Of a stretch of 7,543 nt of DNA, positions 5,441-7,543 are shown in pieces. Both the position numbers and the translations under genes were made by a program. The notes below the pieces were generated by a model that saw nothing but the letters and a program-made list of their open reading frames with translations, had not been told where the DNA came from and ran no database searches. Position 1 is the first letter of the stretch; every line of letters begins with the position of its first letter. The DNA lies in assembly GCA_030636255.1 (NCBI GenBank), contig DAOVXH010000084.1, positions 1-7,543 of the forward strand, written 5' to 3'. Origin of the DNA: Methanomassiliicoccales archaeon. Its GTDB lineage: Archaea > Thermoplasmatota > Thermoplasmata > SG8-5.

Positions 5441-5482
5441 TCTAATAACTGCCAACTATCTTCTAACAACTGACAACTTTCC
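5441..5482. repeat. Tandem 21-bp imperfect duplication
   Basis: Two adjacent 21-base units, 5441-5461 and 5462-5482, agree at 17 of 21 positions, with the core AACTGCCAACT repeated as AACTGACAACT. They fill the gap between the convergent glycosyltransferase and MFS genes. The second unit runs into the last six codons and the stop of the MFS gene, so the transporter's final residues come from repeat sequence. A T-rich tract (AGTTTTAAGTTTA) at 5411-5423 may help terminate the glycosyltransferase mRNA. Confidence 0.65.
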
Positions 5483-6572
5483 CAATGCCCTGATATCTTC
5501 TCAATCCATAGTACATTATCAATGATACAAGTGTCATTGCTGCAGCCAGCCACATTGGAGCAAGCAAGCTTCCGGTCCAGTCGATGATAAGACCACCGGC
5601 AATTGAGCCGAGAATGGCAGACATCTGCAATATGGAATTAAGAAAGCCAGTTGCTGTTGCTCTTTCTTTATTGTGCTTCATTATGAACTTAATAGAGCCC
5701 ACATAAATCAGTGCCCAGGCAATAGCCAGGGTTATCTGGGTAGGCATGAGAAGCCAGATGCTGTCGCAGAATGTGAATGAAATGAATGTAACCACGCTCA
5801 GGGCAAGACCCCATGGTAAAAGAACACTGCTTTTTTGCTTCAGCCGGCCCATTACAATAAACTGGGTGAATGAGTTAATTCCATACAATACTCCAATCCA
5901 GAAGAACAGGGCGGTGCCAGAACCATCAAGGCCACGGACAAAAATAGGGTACATTACCCAGATTGCACAGGCTCCAGTGTGCCGGACAAGTACTGGCAAG
6001 TAGATGGAGATATTGCGTTTGATGACCTTGACAGGAAACAGTGGAACAGACATTTTTACATCCTTTTTGAAGGGCATGCGGAGTGCAATTGGCACAGCCA
6101 TTGCCATTAGTAGTGCACTGAAAAGGAATGGTGCCTGGATTGTGAAAATCGTGGCAACAATGCCACCAACAAGAGTTCCCACGCCCCAACCTGCAGAACC
6201 CCAGGCCAGGAACTTGTTCATGCGGCGCTTTGATTCATAGGCATATGCCAGTAATGCTGCAGGGAACATGCCGGATGCAAAACCGGTAAACACTCTTGCA
6301 AGAAGCAAGGTTATGGTATCGTAGGCAAAATACTGGGTTGTGCAGGCAATGGCCGATATTACCAGTCCAGATATAAGGAAAAATCTACGACCATGAATGT
6401 CAGAGAGTCGGCCAAATATATATGATGATGCAAAGTTGGCCATGCTATAGGAGGCCACAATTAGCCCAATTTCTGTGGGACTGGCCCCTAATTCTTCAGC
6501 AATAATGGAAATCAATAGCAGCGACGAAAAAACCGCTGCATTTGACAGCATATTTATGCCCTCGGTCTTCAT
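5463..6572 (-). CDS. Major facilitator superfamily transporter
   Basis: A 369-residue secondary transporter with roughly 11-12 hydrophobic helices, typical MFS length. The loop after helix 2 carries the family motif A, G54-R-L-S-D58-I-H-G61-R-R63. An ARVFTGFASGMFPAALLAYAYE stretch (helices 4-5) and AWGSAGWGVGTLVGG (helix 5) are MFS-like. A basic central loop (MPFKKDVK) separates the halves, and the second half contains a GGLIIDWTGSLLAPMW block. The substrate is not evident; drug or small-molecule efflux is the common annotation for this type. The frame is open for 44 more codons upstream, but those would overlap rtcB and its promoter and are not MFS-like. TTTAAATAT at 6594-6602 places the transcript start at about 6572, exactly this ATG, so the mRNA is probably leaderless. 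ATG 6551 is an alternative start. Confidence 0.88.
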   Translation of the reverse strand: MKTEGINMLSNAAVFSSLLLISIIAEELGASPTEIGLIVASYSMANFASSYIFGRLSDIHGRRFFLISGLVISAIACTTQYFAYDTITLLLARVFTGFASGMFPAALLAYAYESKRRMNKFLAWGSAGWGVGTLVGGIVATIFTIQAPFLFSALLMAMAVPIALRMPFKKDVKMSVPLFPVKVIKRNISIYLPVLVRHTGACAIWVMYPIFVRGLDGSGTALFFWIGVLYGINSFTQFIVMGRLKQKSSVLLPWGLALSVVTFISFTFCDSIWLLMPTQITLAIAWALIYVGSIKFIMKHNKERATATGFLNSILQMSAILGSIAGGLIIDWTGSLLAPMWLAAAMTLVSLIMYYGLRRYQGIGKVVSC

Positions 6573-6593
6573 TGGAGGGGCATTGCTGGAGAG

Positions 6594-6602
6594 ATATTTA
6601 AA
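6594..6602 (-). promoter_or_regulatory. TATA box of the MFS gene
   Basis: TTTAAATAT on the minus strand, centred at 6598, 26 bases before ATG 6572. No SD precedes that ATG (the preceding bases read CCCCTCCA), in keeping with leaderless initiation. Confidence 0.6.
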
Positions 6603-6620
6603 CAAGTCTGGCAATATGTA

Positions 6621-6627
6621 TTTATAA
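6621..6627 (+). promoter_or_regulatory. TATA box of rtcB
   Basis: TTTATAA, centred at 6624, predicts a start near 6650 and a leader of about 10 bases that is almost entirely the GGTGAG SD (6651-6656). It lies back to back with the MFS box, the centres 26 bp apart. Confidence 0.6.
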
Positions 6628-6659
6628 GTGTGTTTCCAATAGGGCAGAAAGGTGAGCAA

Positions 6660-7543
6660 ATGAAAGAATGGAAAGGTCCACTTAACAAGATTGACGATTA
6701 CCATTACGAGATTCCAAAATCCTACAAGAAAGGAATGAACACATCAGGCATTATTTTTGCAGATGCGAAAATGATGGAGATTGTGAAGAATGATAATGCA
6801 TTGGAGCAGGTTGCCAATGTTGCCACTATACCGGGTATTGTAGGCAAATCAATGGCCATGCCAGACATTCACTGGGGCTATGGTTTTCCAATTGGCGGAG
6901 TTGCAGCCACTGACTTTGAAGAGGGGGTCCTTTCCCCAGGCGGTGTTGGTTTTGACATTAATTGCGGTGTGCGTTTGGTGAAAACCAATCTGATGATTGA
7001 TGACGTGCAGTCCAAAATTCGTGGGCTGGTTGATACCATGTTTACCAATGTTCCATCTGGTCTCGGCTCAAAGGGCAAGGTAAGGCTCAAGGGCAATCAG
7101 ATTGAAGATGTTCTGGAACTGGGTTCTGAATGGGCAGTGGAGAACGGCTATGGCTGGGAATCTGATCTGAAACACACCGAGGAAGGCGGCAGAATGAAGA
7201 ATGCCGATGCTGATTTTGTCAGTGACAAGGCAAAGAAAAGAGGCGGCCCGCAGCTTGGAAGCCTGGGAGCAGGCAATCATTTTCTTGAGATTCAGAAAGT
7301 AGATGAAATATTCGACCCTGTGAAGGCAAAGGCCTATGGAATCAATGAACCAGGACAGATAATGGTCATGATTCACACAGGTTCCAGAGGGGCAGGCCAT
7401 CAGATTGCTTCAGATTATCTTCGTGAAATGGAATCTGCCGTGAAGAAGTACAATATAGAATTGCCAGACAGACAATTGGCATGCGCACCAGCACAGTCAA
7501 AAGAAGCTCAGGATTATTTCAAGGCCATGGCCTGCGGAGCAAA
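6660..7543 (+). CDS. rtcB: tRNA-splicing RNA ligase RtcB (3' end cut by window)
   Basis: The first 294 residues of RtcB, the Mn- and GTP-dependent ligase that joins 2',3'-cyclic phosphate (or 3'-phosphate) ends to 5'-OH ends, as in archaeal tRNA exon joining. Visible landmarks: MPDIHWGYGFPIGG (68-80), SPGGVGFDINCGVR (92-105) with metal ligands D99 and C102, LGSLGAGNHFLE (199-210) with H207, and IHTGSRGAGH (238-247) with H239. The frame ends at AMACGA, a conserved segment. The remaining His ligand and the guanylylated histidine lie beyond the window. Full-length family members are about 480 residues, so about 40% is missing. No intein interrupts the seen part, although archaeal rtcB often carries one. 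Start: ATG 6660 after GGTGAG; the nearby GTG at 6652 runs straight into a stop. It is a single gene with its own promoter. Confidence 0.97.
   Translation, partial: MKEWKGPLNKIDDYHYEIPKSYKKGMNTSGIIFADAKMMEIVKNDNALEQVANVATIPGIVGKSMAMPDIHWGYGFPIGGVAATDFEEGVLSPGGVGFDINCGVRLVKTNLMIDDVQSKIRGLVDTMFTNVPSGLGSKGKVRLKGNQIEDVLELGSEWAVENGYGWESDLKHTEEGGRMKNADADFVSDKAKKRGGPQLGSLGAGNHFLEIQKVDEIFDPVKAKAYGINEPGQIMVMIHTGSRGAGHQIASDYLREMESAVKKYNIELPDRQLACAPAQSKEAQDYFKAMACGA

Noticed and set aside
7068..7400. Minus-strand frame of 110 codons inside rtcB (and the one at 6878-7096)
   Set aside because: Both are antisense to an unmistakable RtcB sequence.
6660..7543. Intein in rtcB
   Set aside because: Archaeal rtcB often carries inteins, but the sequence is continuous through all conserved blocks visible here; the part beyond the window cannot be judged.
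1..7543. CRISPR array, tRNA/rRNA gene, insertion sequence or transposase
   Set aside because: No regularly spaced repeats, no tRNA-like conserved arms, no rRNA segments and no transposase-like protein were seen on reading both strands.

Overview
The window looks archaeal, probably euryarchaeal and possibly Thermoplasmata-like; the lineage is a guess from style, the domain is better supported. AT-rich TATA-like boxes sit about 26 bases upstream of predicted transcript starts. Several genes (MFS transporter, glycosyltransferase, small zinc protein) look leaderless. Others have a very short leader with a GGTGA or GGAGG Shine-Dalgarno (SD) element. An archaeal-type RtcB RNA ligase is present. There are eight complete protein genes and one gene cut by the right edge; no tRNA, rRNA, CRISPR array or insertion sequence was seen.

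Left part (4-2638): a divergent, probably thiol- or metalloid-responsive locus. An ArsR-type repressor (2294-2638, +) faces a tight three-gene operon on the minus strand. The operon encodes a DUF318/ArsP-type permease with an FCSCS motif, a small cytoplasmic MTH895/TM0996-type thioredoxin, and an unusual membrane-anchored protein combining a cytoplasmic zinc ribbon, one membrane helix, an Ig-like Big_5 domain and an extracytoplasmic thioredoxin-like domain with a CAPC motif. The divergent promoter holds two copies of the palindrome GTTTCAA-N6-TTGAAATG placed almost symmetrically around one TATA element, so both directions are probably repressed by the ArsR protein. The thioredoxins lie on opposite sides of the membrane with a cysteine-bearing permease between them. 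This makes the locus the best candidate here for an undescribed system: efflux of a thiol-reactive metalloid, or transfer of reducing power across the membrane.

Middle (2635-4019): a 70-residue double zinc-knuckle protein lies downstream of a secreted/type I membrane protein with an EF-hand-like loop and a four-cysteine cytoplasmic tail. They are followed by a 308-base gene-free stretch containing short tandem and inverted repeats that look like operators.

Right (4020-7543): a small membrane protein resembling the YdjM/DUF457 metal-dependent hydrolases, a family 2 glycosyltransferase, a convergent MFS transporter, and rtcB divergent from it and cut off by the window edge. These genes appear to be separately transcribed housekeeping or accessory genes with no obvious common pathway.

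Where the longest reading frame and the likely start differ, starts were chosen from SD spacing and TATA distance. In the SD-led genes the base aligned with the T of GGT lies 5-6 bases before the start codon.
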